Source of the DNA: Sarcocystis neurona
Lineage: Eukaryota > Apicomplexa > Conoidasida > Eucoccidiorida > Sarcocystidae
Reading direction: 5' to 3'
Assembly (NCBI GenBank): GCA_000727475.1
Contig: KL647288.1
Span: 6,227,414 to 6,291,413 of the forward strand
Length of the DNA: 64,000 bases
In this document: positions 12,519-25,300 of the stretch, piece after piece
Layout: each line of letters begins with the position of its first letter
Numbering within the stretch: the first letter of the stretch is position 1
Translations under genes and position numbers: made by a program
The notes under the pieces: model-generated
What the model was told of the DNA's origin: nothing
Database searches by the model: none
Seen by the model: the letters and a program-made list of their open reading frames with translations, nothing else

Positions 12519-15500
12519 ATGAGGTAAGAAAGGTGGTGGTTCGTAGCTTCCAGGGATCTGTATCGACTTCTTCACGGGAGACCCATGTCTCCACGGCGAT
12601 ACATCTAACGCGTAGGCGACTGCGTTTGCTGTATCACCTCAGTTGTCGCATTACCAGTACTCCCTGTAGACCCCGTATGCTCCTTTCGTACGTGTATGAA
12701 CACGTGCGGACAGAGGCTGATGAACTGCGTGTCGATAGTGCTGTACACGAAATATGCGCTGCGTTGTGATGGATGCTCGCCCCCATAGGGCAATTTAACG
12801 ATACGCCGTCATTCGAACGTGCCTACTTAGCATATATTTCTCAAACCTTTTTGCACGCGTCTATACGTATGTTTGCATATCTTTATATATATATATATAT
12901 ATGCATTCATACATGTGGACGTGCACGGAGAGGTACGAAGCACACCCGACGTCGTGCGAGACAGTAATTGCAGCATTTCGTAAGTGCAACGACGAAGACG
13001 ACTGCTGGTATTTAATGATGCGTCTGTAGCTGAGGGAGCGAATTGATTTCGGCGACTCGGATCACACCAGGCTTCATGAGGAGTGCAGAAGCTGCAATCT
13101 GTTCTATCACGTAGGGACACAGATATTGAGAGGCATTTTGTCGACGGCAAAAAGCAGACATGTTCGTTTTTGAGGAAGAAGCTCTGTGGACGCACCACAG
13201 GCATTTCTGACACTCATAGCAGATGTGCATTTCAAGACTCGTCGGTCTTGCAACAGCACACACGTGGAGTCGGGCGCTTTTGCCGCGACATGGGACGCGG
13301 TGCTAGAAACACTGTTATGAAGGCGGATTCGTTGTTTGTGAAGAGCGGCCCCTCGACTGTGAGATGCACGTGGTGGATGTGGTGCTGTACCGACAGGGGA
13401 AACGAGTGTTGCAGCTGTCTGCTCATACAAGTCGCAACAGTAGAGCTGCGAAAAATCTGGATTAGTCCCCGTGTTGCGCGTTGATAGTGTTCTTCACCGA
13501 AGACGTGCTGTTTTCCTCTCCGTCTAGATTCTCAGCCGTTGGTTATAAAAGGAAGACGTGGTATCACACCGTGGGAGGGGCGGGACTTTGCGTGTATACA
13601 CGTATATGCGTAGGTGTATACACGTGGACACACGCAATAAAATTTTCAATGTCTCCATATCACCTACCTCCCTCTATCAGTTCATGTGTCGGTTTCTGAC
13701 CCATTGACCTCACCCTACATGTGTATATATGTCAGGGTCTACGCGTTTTTGTTGGCTCCACGTTCACGTTGCTAGTCGTGTATATTTATTTGCTGGATTA
13801 TAGATAAAGGGGTACCCCCTCGTCTTCCACCGTACGTCCTACTGCATGTAGTAATACGAAGTGCCTACACGTCACACGTAGCACTTCTCTGTCGTTCGTA
13901 CTGTCGGGTAAGGGCTCGTGGTTTCTTCCCTAGTTCTCTGTGCGGTGTCGTGCGTTATTACATTTGCGTATATACTTGTGACACGGTATTTTCTACAATT
14001 AGCAGAGCGCATGTAACTTGGCGGTGGCCGGGTGACCGAAAGGAAGTAGTATTGTTTTTTTTTATACTTTGTAGAATTTCCTTTGAAATGACAACATGCC
14101 CAGCCCGGTTGACATGTATGCGTATAACACCGTGTATAGAATATATATATATATGTATATGTGTACGTATATCTGATAGAGTTTTTTCCCCTGTGACGTC
14201 TCCGCCGTTTTCCAGGATCTCTTCCAAGATGGTAATCGTGTGTTCCTTCACAGATATAGAACCTCTGCAGAAGTCACGTATCTGTCTTACTTGATCCTCT
14301 TGCACAATTAGTTCCGGAATTCTGGTCACTTCGCCTAGGTTGGCACGTTTCCCCGCTTCCGTGTCCCTTCCACGCAACGTGCTTAGTCTTCCTGTCGGTT
14401 ATTTTGTGTCTTTTGAGTAGGTCTATCTAGATACTTTACCGTGCGCCTTCTTTTTCAAAACGGTGTGCACACGCAGAAGACCTTTCAAACCGTGCTGGCG
14501 GTCGTCGCTTATTTTTTGCTGCAGTGTCGCTTTGCGGTACTTTCTGGATTTTATGTGATTGAAAGCGGATATCCGATACACGAGCTCTTTTCTCCTCCGT
14601 GTTTCCCCGACTGCATCTTCGTGTTTCCTGCCTCGCGCGTCTCTTGTTATATGCTGCGTCGTCATTTCTTCGCGTGTCTATTCTCTGAACTTTGCAGCAG
14701 AGTTCTGTTTTTCCGTCCTCATTCTGCTGTACGGCTCTTGCCTTATCTGTGCTCTCCACCAGCAAGATTAGCGGAGAAATCCTCAAGAAGGCCATCGCCG
14801 ATGTCCTTGAGGGCTCCAAGACGAAGAAAAGGAATTTCGTGGAAACCGTAGAACTGCAAATTGGTACGTCAGTTGATACGCTCTGGTAGAGGTCGGCTTG
14901 GTTGCTTGAAGAGAACGAATACCGCAGCCCGCGTTGCTCTTTCGTGAGGGAGAACGCAGAGCTGGTCATCATCTGTTATAAACAGGGGACTTCCGCAGCA
15001 AGTTCTTGGAAATGCGAACAACGTTTATACAGATAATACCTCTCCCGGAATAGGCCATGTTTTCCGGTCGGCGTCCGTGCCGTATCACTGAAACTGTTGG
15101 TAGCCAAGAGATAGTTTCGCGTTTTCCCTTTCCCAGAAAATACATGTCTGTGTATGTACACAGAGGATATATACATATATACATATACGTGCAGAGAGGT
15201 TCAGTGTGGGTATCGGTGTGCATGTATGTATGGCTCTATGTGTTAAGTACGCGTCGTTGTGTCTGTCACATTTGTTTCATTTCACACCTGTGCATGTAAC
15301 CGTACACATGCTCCGGACCAGAAGGCGTGTATACAGTTGTGGCAGGGAAACCTGTAGAAACACCTGCAGATCTTAATTAGGCAGATCACCAAAGAGACTA
15401 CATGCTGGAGGCACACTCCGTCGGTTCGTCGTTTGCTTCGCTGCCTCGTTATCGTTTCCACACACGGTTCTGTTCAACAACACGTCGCCACTCGTTCTGG

Positions 15501-16269
15501 TTGACCTCCGTGCGTTTCTGCAGGTGTCCCCCACCTCTGTTAGTGCCCGCTTTCCCCTCTGATCCCCCTCCTTCCTGCCACCTGGCGGCATCTTGCCACC
15601 CCGTGTTTACCGGTCCTCGGTGTTGTGTGCTGCGGCGCCCTATGTCTCGCCACTCTGTTTCTTACGCGTTTCCTTCACTTTCATGTGCAACGGTTTCGTG
15701 TAAAACTGCCAATCTGTACAGGGCTGAAGGACTATGATACGCAGCGTGACAAGCGTTTCAGTGGGTCGGTGCGACTGCCGAACATTCCCCGGCCTCGGAT
15801 GCGAGTTTGCATCATGGGAGACGCAGTGCATTGCGAACAGGCCAAAGAGCTGGGAATAGATTTCATGGACGTGGAAGCGATGAAGAAACTGAATAAGAAC
15901 AAAGTCCTAGTGAAGAAGTTGGCCCGGAAATACGACGCCTTCCTGGCTTCTCAAGTCCTGATTCCTCAGATTCCGCGGTTGCTTGGCCCGGGGTTGAACA
16001 AGGCGGGGAAGTTTCCTGCGTTGGTCACCCACGCAGACAAGCTCGAAGACAAGATTCAGGAAATCAAGAGCTCCATCAAGTTCCAGTTGAAGAAAGTGCT
16101 CTGCCTGGGTGTTGCAGTAGGCAACGTCGAGATGAACGAGGAACAGCTGCGCGTTAACCTCAGCCTTGCCATCAACTTTCTGGTTTCTCTTCTGAAGAAG
16201 AACTGGAATAATGTCAAGTCTCTCCATATCAAAAGTTCCATGGGTAAACCTCAGCGAATCTACGGCTAA
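12519..16269 (+). CDS. RPL10A: 60S ribosomal protein uL1 (L10a), three exons
   Basis: Large-subunit protein uL1, which forms the L1 stalk of the cytosolic ribosome. Coding exons are 12519-12523, 14763-14863 and 15722-16269. Exon 2 starts at [12 protein letters not shown] without an ATG, and its acceptor CTCTCCACCAG leaves one base to complete a codon. The five-base exon ATGAG|GTAAGA at 12519 supplies exactly the missing M-S in the right phase. Exon 2 ends CAAATTG|GTACGT and exon 3 opens after TTGTACAG. The joined length is 217 residues, identical to human L10a. Conserved blocks include [32 protein letters not shown] and the terminus KPQRIYG. The introns are 2,239 and 858 bp. The ATG context CCGCCAAGATG and the pyrimidine leader support this start. 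Confidence 0.94.
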
Positions 16270-19200
16270 GGAGCACAAAGGGCAGGGGGCGAGTAAGGGA
16301 AGGGAAACGGGAACTGGGTTTACGTCAGACCCAGGCTTGTTCTGTGCCTTGAGAGAGACGAGGGGAGTAGACACACGTGGGGACGATTGTGCGTCCACCT
16401 GTGTGTAAACATATATATATGTATTTGTGTCGGTGATGAGGCTGGTTGTCTAGGAGAATAGTCGCAGACCCTGAAGCGATGATGCAGTCGGCGTAGAGGT
16501 GGTTCGCCGTACACGTACATATGTATATATACGGAAAATATGCTGTGGAATATCTATGACGGAAACAGAAGGAGGGGGATGGAAAAGACCTCGACTTCTT
16601 TGAGGACTGTTTTGCTGAGGAAGTTGTCGCACCCTTCATTCAGCAAGACACACTTTTCCCGTAAGACACCGGCATTCAGACGTATGCACATGTTACTGGT
16701 GCTGCGCCAGGCATCTTGTTTTCCGGCAGTTGCGAATTGGGAAGAGACGACGCACAAGAGGAAATAGCAGGACGAAAGCGTCGAACAAGGTCTGAAGGAC
16801 CGCAACAGTACATGTACACATGGTTTAAAAATGGACGTGGTTTTGCTTGTGGGTACGGCCACTGGCACTCGCGCGTCTGTGGACTACTTGTCGCAAGAAT
16901 ATACATATATATAATATGTATATACCATATATGTACATATATATGCGTAAGTTATACTTTCAAGTGTGCACCTGCGTGTATATATATATATATATGGGAA
17001 GTGGATGTGTATACGTGAGACTATTATGCGGAAGCACACTTGTATGCCGAGTTTTTCTGAAAAGTGGTACTCAAAGGTTTTGGGGTGGATGCGGCGAGTG
17101 TTTATTTTCATGACAAACTTCGGCAACGAATACCAGAGCGTGCGCCCATGCGTGCGTGCTGCTTCTGGGAGGTGCGTCATTGTTGCAAGGAACGGTTTTG
17201 TTTTCTGGGTGCAAAGGAAATTGTTTTAATATTGACCACAAGAGCGACTGCCGAACACCGTTTTACCCCGCAAGTGAGTCAGGGTCCGTACTTTCTGGTC
17301 CAGGCAGAGTTTTATTGATGTAGACTGAGTGAAAGTAGGTATGTAGGTAGGGATAGGTAGTGCGGATGCGATAAACAGATTCGGGGTTTCGGTTGGTGAG
17401 ATGGGACTTGTCGACGAGTCCGAAGCGCGGAGAGGGGCTCAGGCGAACGCTTTCCCGGTGGAAACGGAAACTGATCGGAGGGTAGAACGACGTTCTAAAT
17501 TAATAGCTTGGTGAACAGATAGATCTCTACAGGGCTACACGGATGCAGAGCAGCGAGTATCAACGCTTGGGAGAGGGTCGGTGTATGTCTTCCTAAGGCC
17601 AACAAAAAAAAACGATTTGGCAGGAAGTGCACCACCAGGAAGACGGTGTATGTAGAAGTGCAGAAATAAATGCAGACAGGTAGGCCCGAGTCTGTGTTGG
17701 AGACAAGTGAGGTAGATCACGGGCCGGCAGACAAGTGTGATTAGAGAGGTAGCTCACAGGGTGGACAGAAGCGGTGATTTGTGGCCCGTGACCCTTACAT
17801 GTTCTAGGAAGAAGTGCCTCGCCACGCAGAATGTAATCGGTGGTACGTACGCGCACGCACGTAGAAATCGGAGAACAAACTGGCACAAGTACTGACGATA
17901 GGTGGACCTGCGTGGAAAAAGTGCCCGCCTACATTCGCGGCCATCGGTGATCTTGTAGGAACGAAAGCGTAGTAGCAAAGATGAGACACGCCTGACACCA
18001 CGATGGAACGAACGTATGAGTACCGATATCAAGCACGTATACTACGTAGAGGCGAAGCATACACGCACTTACATTTGGATGTACCGAACGCTTGCAGTGC
18101 GCGGTGAAGTGCTGCATTCGGACGAGGTTAACAGCTTATTTATGTGGATGTATACATACGCACAGATATATTTGGATAGCTACCTCAGATAATAACACCT
18201 GATATTTCACACTGCTGTAAGACACGTAGCAGGACACGTACGTCTTGTGGTGGAGATCGTAAAATAAAAACGAGGAGCTTTTTCTGTGCACGCTGAGGCA
18301 TACGCAAGTAACTTCGCATGCTTGTTTCTGTAGATTCATGGGGAGAGACCAGCTAGACAAACAGGGAGTGTAACTGACGTTAGTCTGAGTTGACGTTGCT
18401 AGAACAGCGTAGAGCTCCACGTTTCACATGCGTAGCGGGTAGGTGGGCGTATGTGAACGAACATGCATACGTATATACATATATAGCCGTAAAATATGTG
18501 CATGTATGTACAAATAGTACGCCTACGTGCGGTATGTCCCGTACCTCCACGTGAAGGGACTACGCTGCAAAACTGTATGCAACGCTTGTTGCCTTCACAG
18601 CCGCGGCAGCGGGTGTGAAGCTAAAACTGTATCAGGACTGCGTCGGGTGGAGGACTGTGCGTGATACAGCAACAGCAGCAACTCTTACGCTGCACTCTCC
18701 TCGCTGCCGCGGGGATGTCTGCATTGAAAGACTGGTATTGTGTAGCAGGTGGTTATTAAAGGCACATATGACCCACGCATGTACCACATGTGAATTCCAG
18801 AAGACGTGCGCAGAAAGCGCGATTTCCTAGCTCCGGATGATTTTTCAAAGGCAGTGCTCTGGAGTCCATAGCGCTTCTTTGATATGTTTGTCAACCGTTG
18901 TGCTGCGTGCAGCTGCACGGAAGGAACAACAGGGCAGCAGTACCCGAGGACGCCATGTTGCGAAGCAAGTCCCCGCCTTTTTGATGTATGTAGACAGAAC
19001 GTCTTCGTGGGTAATTTGGTCGCACTTCAGCGCGGTGGACTCTCCTTACTTTTCAGTTGTTCACACCTTTCAAATGACTGCTCTCCTCCTAAAATATACC
19101 CGCATAGACATATACAGTAACTTCTCAAGGTGTGTTCCTATTATTGAACGTTTCCCTCGGATCTGCCTTGATGGCAGGCCTCGTACGGGTATATGCTTGG

Positions 19201-19371
19201 GTGCTCAGTGTCTACATTATAGAGCACCTGTGAACGTGTGGTCGCAAATTTTTATCTTAGTGTGTGCGTGCGAACACGTACAAATATAAAGAAATATGCA
19301 CACGTTGATACGCACATATGTATGTGGAGTTGTGTATACCCAGTTCCATGTACTGCGACGCACGGTTCTGT
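16270..19371. other. intergenic stretch between RPL10A and the adenosine deaminase 3' end
   Basis: Just over 3 kb between convergent genes. It holds several short TA/TATG microsatellites (16.41, 16.51, 16.90-17.00, 18.46-18.50 kb) and otherwise unremarkable sequence. No frame shows recognisable homology, and none pairs with good splice signals. Confidence 0.5.
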
Positions 19372-22300
19372 CTAATCTTGTTGTGGAGCCTTCTGAGTTT
19401 GACAAAATGCAGGAGTATCAGCAGCCCCTCCAGTTTTCTGTACTACCGGTGTTGCAGCTGCTGCCTGCCTGCCAGTCTTTCTACTCGGACAAGGACCAAT
19501 GGAGTGCCTACGACGGAAGCGTCTGTCGAACGCTTCGATTTCGTTGAGGAGCCGCTGCTTCTCTGCTGTTGTTAAGAAGGATCCTTCGACACCATTAATG
19601 ACTACTTGTTTCACAGTATCAAGTCTCCAGTGCAGACTCTCCTGCAGCAGCGGAGGCCCCGCAGCATCAGAGCCACCGCAGCTGCTGCTGCTGCTATTCT
19701 CGCCTGCTGGTGTTGCTGGTGTGGAGGCCGTGAACGCGCTTCTGCAGGAGATATTATCCGCCTCCGTCTGACGCATACCGGGCTCGTATGCAGCTGCTTT
19801 GGTTTCGCAGGAGTCTGCTCGCCCACATCCGACGGAACCGCAGGGGCAATGTTGTCCGGCAGCACACACCGCAAGGGGGGGGATGCACGCGTCGCGTCTA
19901 CGTCTCTACACGGAGCACAAGCGCCTTTCTTCTGGGGCACGTCTGCAGCCTTTCCGCTGGCGCATTCTGCATTGATGCCGTCGTCCTCTCCAACTGCTGC
20001 TGCGTCTCCTGTTGTGGCTGCTCCTCCTGCTGCTGCTGGAGCGCCTTCACCGGCTGCCGCTCCTTCGGCTCTTCCTCGTACTCCTTCTGCCGTTGTTGCT
20101 GCTCCTTCCCCCCCTCCTGCTCTGGTTGCGTGTTCGGCTTTTCGTTTTCCTTCCGTTTCCTTGAGTTCTTCTTCCTTTCCTGGTGCTGCAGACTGGCGCT
20201 GCTGCTCGCCCCAGCGATTGGTCTCAATGACAGCGCGGAAGTTGTTATACACGCCGCCTCCAAAGAAGGCGGGGTCGTCGCTGTTGATGGTTACTTTCAA
20301 ACCTTGGTCGATCAGACCTGGGTACTGGCGACTTACGCGGCTGCCGGTTGTGATGCAAGGGTGGAATGTAAAAGCACCAGCTGTTGCTGTTCGCAGAAAC
20401 AAGAGGCGCGCAGACAGCAGGGGAATGGACGGTTAGGAGACGGAATGACACGAATCCCAAGAGGACACTAAAAACTGCAGAAGCACTAGACCAGGTCCCT
20501 ACACACACGCGGAGTTCCCACATACTGTATATGCAAGCTTGCGTCTGAACACACATACAAGTACGTGTACAACATATACGTGTATATATATATATACTTC
20601 TCTCTACCAAAACCTCTGCATGCTAATCTGCGCGTGCCTGCTTCACGCTGCTGCTGATGCGTAACCTTCACGGCTCCTGATGCTGTTATGAGTCGTGCTG
20701 CGTTTCCCGCAAGTCGCTGTGCTCCGTCTTCCCCTCCTTGTGCGCCTGGGTGCTGCTTCTCCTGCTACTGCTGCTGCTAACGCTCCTGCCGTTGCCGCTC
20801 CGCGTGCTCCTGCTAGGCTTCGTGCGGCTGAAACCTGCTCGCCCGCTAGCTTCTCTGCCTCTACTGCTGCTTCCGGTTGCTGCTAGCTTTCCACCACCTG
20901 CCACTCTACCTCCTGCTGCTGCTGCTGCTGCTTCTCCTCTGGCCAATTGATCTGCTGCTGTTGCTCCTCCAAGCCCTGCACGTAGACGGAGACATGTGTG
21001 TACACACGTGTCCGTCTTCTCATACGATTACGTGCTTTGCATCTATGCTGCTGCTGCCGCAGCTTTTGCTAGTGCCTCCATCACCTGCTGTCTCCCTGAC
21101 GTGCTCACCCACCACATGCATCTGTTGTGTTGCTCTTCGTGCCCTAGCTCTTGTGCTGTTCACCCGCACCGACACGCTGGGGTAGTAGCAGCAGCATCAC
21201 TTCAGTATGTGCATCCACACAACCTGCATATCGTCGAGTGGACTCACATGAATATTTTCTGTCAGGCTCAAACCCTCTTCTGCTCTCTGTTGCTCTTCTT
21301 TATTACCTTGTTTTCCCTTTTTTTCTTCTTCCTCACCTTGTTTCGTCTTTTTTGCCTCCTGCTCCTCCTCTTTCGCTTCCTTCGCCCCGTTCTTCTCTCG
21401 ATTATCTTCACTCTGCTGGCTTTTTTCCACGCCGTCCGCGTTCCCTTCCCTCTTCTCCATTTTTGCTTTCGTATCCTCGTCTTTCTCGGCCTCCTCCTCC
21501 TCGTTTAGCCGCAGCATAAGGCCACATTGCGGGCGACACTTAAGCAGCGGGTGTTCTTCGACGGCACGGCACGCCCCAAGACAAACATTTGAAAGAGGAC
21601 AGACAGTGAGGGGGGTTCTGGAGTGAATTAAACTTTGAAGAACTTCTTCGTCTTCTACAGCAGCCAGCCCGTGGTCAATTCTCTCGGCGTGGTTGTACAT
21701 AATCGCGTCGCGAATGTTCGACGCCGGCCCCTCTTCTCCTGCACGCATCATTAACCGAAACTCCACAAAGAACGACAATAGGATACACGCAGGCGTCTGT
21801 AGGAGATAGAACAAACACGTGCAGGCATTACACGTATAACGAACGCGTTTAGACGCAGCCGGAATAAGAGAGGACATATATATATACATACAATGTGTAC
21901 ACGTGCTTGGATTCGGACATGTAAGAATACACGTACATGCATATACACGCACAACTAGCTACGCATATGTGTACACTTGCACGTGCGAACGCGCAGCCGC
22001 ATATTTTCCTCCATAGATTTGTGAATTCAATCCACAACACTGATTATGTGTGTACAAATACACCTATATATATATATGCACACGTACACCTACGTCTACA
22101 GGTAAGCTGTGTATGCACGTATGTACATATATATATATACACCCATATGTAAACAATCCAAGCCGTTTCTTCTTCTGCATATACACGCACGCTTTCTCAC
22201 GCAGAACTGTGTAAACAAATCCACATATTATGTGGAGCCCTGGTACCTGCATGAGCATACGCGCCTATATATGAGGAGATACGCATATATATCCGCGTTT

Positions 22301-25300
22301 GTGGAGGGGTGTCCACATGCAACTACGCAGATACCTACGAATACACCGACGTACATATATATAGATATATACGCGTGTGCGTCTGTATGTAGATACACAT
22401 ATATATATATATATGGGTGTGCGGAAATGTCCACATCCAACAACGCAGGCATATACGAATATACCTGTAATCTGGATACACACACGTGCGGGAAATGCAT
22501 GCATGCAAAGCACACACTGCGCTAGAGTCCACGTCATCGCGTGTACACGTCACGATCACAAAAACGAAGTAAGCTCTTAAAACCTGTCCCCCGCACGTCC
22601 ACAAGCACACTTATTCACACACAACGATGGATACACGTTCACGTTCAAGCAGGCACACACACACACACACATGCATGTGCAAGTGTCCACAATTTTGCAC
22701 ATATATACATATATGTGTATATAAAGGAGACAGTGAAAGACACACTAAAGAGCACACAGATACACACACGAGATCTGTCCAGTCGTACACGCAGAAAACA
22801 CACACATGAATAATCTGTTGCAGGTGTAGGCGACTTTCATCAGCAAGGACACATGCAATCACAAAGAGGCAGCAGACGTAGCTGCACAAAGATATTTTTT
22901 CGTTTACGCTTCCCCGCAGAAGCAGCATCTTCAGGCCGCTACACGAGATGTCCGATTCATACGCGTATGACACCAGCGGCAGCACAGAGAGAAAAGTCTG
23001 TCCAGGCGTATGTACATATGAATACATATATATGTATATACGCACGTATATATGAAGTGCGTCCCCCTTTTACACATACTAAGCAATGTACCGACAAGAG
23101 CTCTGGGGAAACACCTGCTGCTGTCATGTACACTTCAGCAACGGCAAGTTCGTATCTGTAGTTTTCTACTGTAGATTGCCTTGTACGTATGTGGGCATGG
23201 ACGACAAGTGCCATTGGGACTAATCTCCTATGCGAATACACTATTAAGTCAGTAGACGGGTGTTTTGAGTGTTACATTCGTGATACGTATATTTGTCTCT
23301 AGACGTGTCTACAGGCACTAGATGCGCATCCGTGTATCATACGCAGAGTCGTCCACGTATATATGAGTTCAGCTGTCTTCCGACACATGACTCACAGTCG
23401 TTATGTCTCTGCAGTACGAATATAGAGAAAGTATTTTCCTAGATATACGCATATATGCATATACATGTAGTTCAAAAAATGTTAGTATCCGGACATATGA
23501 CGTCTGCAGTATACCGGGATATGTCTGTTTGGCGAAGTGGCCGTCTCCTTGACTGACCTGCATGAGCCACGCAGTGCAGCCCTTTGCTTTTTGCGACGTC
23601 AAACGCGTACTTGAATTTCCTATTTTCGTTCCCCTTTTCTGATGATACGAGCCCTACTGCATCGATCAAGCGCAGGTCGTCTCCTGCCTGAGCCAGCCCT
23701 CACAAGCAGACACAATCTAAGCAGCCCTTCAGAAGCAGAACCGCAAGCAGACACAGCAGAAGCACAAGCCGTAGGGGCACGCGACACGAAAACGGCAGGT
23801 GGTATCATACAGTTTTAGCAGAAATACAGGTAGCCGCCCAAAGCTGCAGCAGCAGCACCTCAAGCCTTAGCAGTAGATCCAGACGCCCCACGCGTACGAG
23901 CAGCAGCAACACAGTGGCCACTGGATGCGGTGACATCCGCACTCAACGCAGCTGGCAGCAGCAGTAGCAGAAGGAGCACCTGCAAAAGCAACCCAAGCAG
24001 CGGCAGCTGAGGCAACAGAGGACCAGTCGAGACCGCTTATGAGAAACACAAAGGCGTTCAAATATACATGCACCACAAGGACGGCGACCAAAAAAAGACG
24101 CGGCTCAACTAACTGCGCAGTGCAGTACAAAGACATCCACACACACCTCGACACTCCTAAATGTACACCTCCTGATATCTATCTATTTATCTATGTACCT
24201 ATTTATATATACATATATATCATGCACACTTGTATGAAGGAACATTTAGATACACTTGTATAATACAGGTATATTTTACGTGCGCTCACTATTGCATCCC
24301 CCACCTTCGCCAGAGTGTGCGCTCTCCGTTTCTGCGTAGAGTGTAGCACCACTTGCGCAGCGACGAGTGGTTCTCCAACGTGAAAGGCTTTGCGCTATGT
24401 ACGGGTTGACAGGAAAAGACAGGGTCAGAGACAGAATGAATGTACGCATACACTTTTTTGCAGAGAGATATACACACGCATATATTGGCGTAGCTGTTCT
24501 GTTCAGTGAAACCCATTAGTCGTCAAGGAGCCTATTTTGGGATAGGCCTCCGAACCTACGAGTCTGTCTACGTTGCAAGAAACCAACCGCTACATTCTGG
24601 TGAATGTCACATGGATATGTCTCACGTGCTGGTTACAAGTGAGTTCTGTATGTATATATATGTATCTATATGCTTACCCATCTACATGTACACCATATAT
24701 GCGTACACCTATATATTTATTCGTATGTATACATGTATATATATCAGCAGAAGTGCGACGCCTATGTATGGATGTACGTGCATGCACTGCAGTGTGAGTT
24801 GTGGCCGCTAATACTTCTTCTCTCACCGACACGCAGTTATCATGCTCTTCGAAAGATGTATGCTTGTGTCGCATGTAAGAGTTCCTGTTGCTCTTGCACG
24901 CAGTCGCACCCCAGTAGTCTGTGGCGCTTCATCTTCCTTTCGTGGTCCACTCCACGGCTACTCTTCCTGTCCACGAGTACGCATCGATTATGTCCTTTCT
25001 GGTCACCAACATGCAGTCCTACCCATACGCGGAGACGGGCCGGACGGCCGACAGACAGATAGACAGACAAACAGACAGACACACACACACACGCGCCCCC
25101 AGACGCAGACCTCCATATGCATATATATGCATAGATATACACGTATATATGTGTATGACGTAAGCGTACGTACTAGCGTGTAAGCCTACAAGTACGCAAG
25201 TGCTTCAGTGTTTTACCAGTGAGCTTACGTAACGTTTCTGTACACAGGTGCTCCGGCTAGCTGCTGCCCTCTACCCGTTGCGCAGCGGCTGCAGAAGTGT

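Noticed and set aside
14436..14972. 178-codon frame on -
   Set aside because: Antisense to RPL10A exon 2 and its upstream pyrimidine-rich intron.
19606..20436. 276-codon frame on +
   Set aside because: It is antisense to adenosine deaminase exon 5, including the TINSDDPAFFGG motif, and its Ala/Ser/Pro runs are the complement of that repeat.
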